Source of the DNA: JALHST01 sp038316335
GTDB lineage: Bacteria; Bacteroidota; Bacteroidia; Flavobacteriales; Flavobacteriaceae
Direction of reading: 5' to 3'
Assembly (NCBI GenBank): GCA_038316335.1
Contig: JBBQAM010000004.1
Span: 1-64,000 of the forward strand
DNA: 64,000 nucleotides
Numbering within the stretch: position 1 is the stretch's first letter; each line of letters opens with the position of its first letter. The notes under the pieces were generated by a model. It was not told the origin of the DNA. It did no database searches and saw only the letters and a program-made list of their open reading frames with translations. Below are positions 62,273 through 64,000 of the stretch, one piece after another. Both the position numbers and the translations under genes were made by a program.

Positions 62273-63370
62273 TTACTCTAAATTTAATTTATCGATATCA
62301 TTATAATGCACCTTTTGCATTATGGTACCCGCTTGCAAAACCAAAACGCCTGGATTCGAGCGGACAATGGTCTTCAATGTGGTCTCATCGGTAAAATAGA
62401 ATTCGAAATCAAGACTATATTCTTCTATGAGTGCGTCGGTCAATGATGTATTCGATGAAGACATACCAACAACCTTATATCCTTTTTGCATTGCTTTGTC
62501 AGTTATTGTCTTAATGGCCTCAAAAGCACTACGGTCACTTTTTGTAAGATCGTACGAAATGACCATTACAAGCTTGGGTTCCTGCAATAAAGAAGCAGAA
62601 AAATCCTCCCCATCATGTTCTATGGTAAAATCATGAATGGGCGGCTCATAGCCTTCTTGAACCTCGGTCGTTTCAACCTCTATGAATTCGCCATCGACCG
62701 TTGGGTAATCCCCTTGGGTCACTATTGTTTTTTCACCATCTTCGGTTTTGAACTTCCAAGCATAATCATATATCGCCTGAGGAGCACCCTGTGGAACCGT
62801 CATACCGGCCGTAATATTCGCCCCTATTTTATAGGGCCTGAAATCGACTGCCGGAAGGTGGTTCAAAACATAATTCGCAAATAAGACACATAGTAGCAAT
62901 GAAACACCAACAACCACACGTTGGGTATTCTGCCCGAAGACTGATTTAATAAATTTCCTGCCAACAAAGAGGATAATAATCAAAAGTAGCAGCACAATAT
63001 CTTTTGTAAAAGACTGCCACGGGGTCAATTTTATCGCATCCCCAAAACAACCGCAATCAGTGACTTTATTGAAATATGCTGAATAAAACGTCAGAAAAGT
63101 AAAAAAAATGATCATCAACAAGAGGCTCCAAACCGTTAACTTCACGCGGAATCCTACCAAAAGCATTATGCCCAACAACACTTCAAGGATGACTACAAAA
63201 ATTGAAATTGCGAGGGCATAGGGAATAAGAAGCGGTAGATCCAGCACACCTTGACTAAAGTATTCCTCTAATTTAAAGGAGAAACCCATTGGGTCGTTCA
63301 ATTTTATTAGTCCACTTAGTATGAATAAAATTCCTACAAAAATCCTGCTTACTCCAACAGCGTATTTCAT
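62273..63370 (-). CDS. DoxX-like membrane protein with thioredoxin-like domain (BT_3928 type)
   Basis: A 365-residue protein. Four transmembrane helices (about 5-155) form a DoxX/MauE-like unit with the family's FILSGLIKLNDPMGFSFKLEEYF and a CGCFG motif near residue 109 (VTDCGCFGDAIKLTP). A soluble C-terminal part (about 220-365) looks thioredoxin-like but lacks a CxxC. The Cys pair suggests a role in envelope redox or quinone chemistry. The start at 63370 (MKYAVGVSRIF) is preferred; it abuts the DUF1599 stop at 63372. Confidence 0.88.
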   Translation of the reverse strand: MKYAVGVSRIFVGILFILSGLIKLNDPMGFSFKLEEYFSQGVLDLPLLIPYALAISIFVVILEVLLGIMLLVGFRVKLTVWSLLLMIIFFTFLTFYSAYFNKVTDCGCFGDAIKLTPWQSFTKDIVLLLLIIILFVGRKFIKSVFGQNTQRVVVGVSLLLCVLFANYVLNHLPAVDFRPYKIGANITAGMTVPQGAPQAIYDYAWKFKTEDGEKTIVTQGDYPTVDGEFIEVETTEVQEGYEPPIHDFTIEHDGEDFSASLLQEPKLVMVISYDLTKSDRSAFEAIKTITDKAMQKGYKVVGMSSSNTSLTDALIEEYSLDFEFYFTDETTLKTIVRSNPGVLVLQAGTIMQKVHYNDIDKLNLE

Positions 63371-63371
63371 G

Positions 63372-63920
63372 TTAAATAGTTGAGCTTTTGTTAAGGTGTA
63401 TGAGCGCGAATATCGCATAGTTTACCATGTCCTGATAGTTGGCATCAATTCCTTCGCTTACTAAGGTCTTGCCTTCGTTATCCTCGATTTGCTTTACACG
63501 CAATAATTTCTGCAAAATTAAATCGGTCAGGGAACTAACACGCATTTCACGCCAGGCTTCTCCATAATCATGGTTTTTGTTTTCCATCAAAATTTTCGTT
63601 TGGGCGACGTGTTTGTCAAAATGCATTAGTGCCTCATCGACTGTCAAATCGGGCTGTTCGACTACTCCCAATTGCAATTGAATCAGGGCCATGATAGCAT
63701 AGTTGACAATCCCGATAAATTCACTCCTTTCATCTTCCTCGATCTTGCGAACCACATTCTCTTGAAGGCCCCGTATGCGTTGTGCCTTTATAAAAATCTG
63801 ATCAGTCAGTGACGGCAATCGCAATATACGCCATGCGCTCCCATAATCTTTCATCTTCTTTTGGAACAATTCCCGACAAATTTTTATGACCGCATCGTAT
63901 TGCTCAGAGGTAAGCTGCAT
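63372..63920 (-). CDS. DUF1599 domain protein
   Basis: A 182-residue protein made of two related halves, each with a nucleotide-pyrophosphohydrolase-like helical repeat: KKMKDYGSAWRILRLPSLTDQIFIKAQRI and NKNHDYGEAWREMRVSSLTDLILQKLLRV. Each half ends in a YAIMALIQL / YAIFALIHL helix. Biochemical function is unknown. In Bacteroidota it is usually next to folP; whatever lies upstream here is outside the window. Confidence 0.92.
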   Translation of the reverse strand: MQLTSEQYDAVIKICRELFQKKMKDYGSAWRILRLPSLTDQIFIKAQRIRGLQENVVRKIEEDERSEFIGIVNYAIMALIQLQLGVVEQPDLTVDEALMHFDKHVAQTKILMENKNHDYGEAWREMRVSSLTDLILQKLLRVKQIEDNEGKTLVSEGIDANYQDMVNYAIFALIHLNKSSTI

Positions 63921-64000
63921 GTATATTTTTAATTTGCGTAAATTTCGCTTAAAATTTCGGAAACATCAAAGTTCACACTTTAAACTTCCCCAGCAAAATT

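Overview
The window looks like a chromosomal segment of a marine-type member of the Flavobacteriaceae (Bacteroidota). Pointers are a SusC/SusD pair, glutamine synthetases of types III and II side by side, an IcmF-type fused mutase, a PurM–PrfA–PyrF neighbourhood, the TpiA/DoxX-like/DUF1599 cluster, and promoters with the TTG / TAnnTTTG (-33/-7) elements of this phylum. There are no rRNA genes, one tRNA, no CRISPR array and no phage. Most of the window is ordinary core genome.

Layout. 0.1-8.5 kb: M28 peptidase and PPK2 kinase, then a minus-strand run of a sigma-54-type response regulator without a DNA-binding domain, an outer-membrane protein, an MscS channel and a two-gene ABC exporter. 8.9-14.7 kb: grpE-dnaJ, epimerase, mnmD, DUF4920, ilvE, MazG-like. 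14.7-18.8 kb: two small proteins, crcB, then the nitrogen operon glnK-amt-porin. 18.8-28.3 kb: DUF1684, DJ-1 lipoprotein, Lrp regulator, icmF, purU, DUF4197. 28.5-37.2 kb: a membrane AraC regulator and a SusC/SusD/lipoprotein locus with repeated regulatory modules. 37.2-44.1 kb: pyrF-prfA, apbE, Rieske lipoprotein, purM. 44.1-48.6 kb: outer-membrane protein, then the divergent GSIII and GSII genes. 48.7-52.9 kb: Ca/Na antiporter, BlaI/M56 pair, a 50-residue protein and apt. 52.9-56.5 kb: tRNA-Arg(ACG) followed by an AT-rich accessory patch (beta-lactamase-fold serine hydrolase, DJ-1-like lipoprotein) containing an attC-like element. 56.5-64 kb: split YeeE/YedE pair, GH3, clpS, prmA, tpiA, DoxX-like, DUF1599.

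Most interesting points. (1) A module of about 180 bp occurs three times around the SusCD locus: a 33-bp box with a TAAACGTTTA-like core, a TTTG-ending -7-like element exactly 28 nt after it, and a transcript of which 102-104 nt are closed by a long-range stem. The middle copy is the susC leader. The outer copies look like free-standing small RNAs, and one ends at a near-perfect terminator. The stems differ in sequence but keep pairing, which suggests a conserved RNA under shared control, plausibly of the adjacent AraC regulator. (2) The glnK-amt operon and the divergent GSIII/GSII genes share a box ACCCY-N9/10-RGGGT placed 35-36 bp upstream of an identical TATTTTTG element. None of these promoters has a TTG -33, so a common nitrogen regulator is likely. 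(3) A 135-bp attC-like element adjoins the stop codon of a gene in the AT-rich patch, suggesting an integron cassette without integrase. (4) A phased operator array precedes blaI.

Limits: families were recognised by eye from motifs. No database search or folding program was run, and several start codons are choices explained in the entries.
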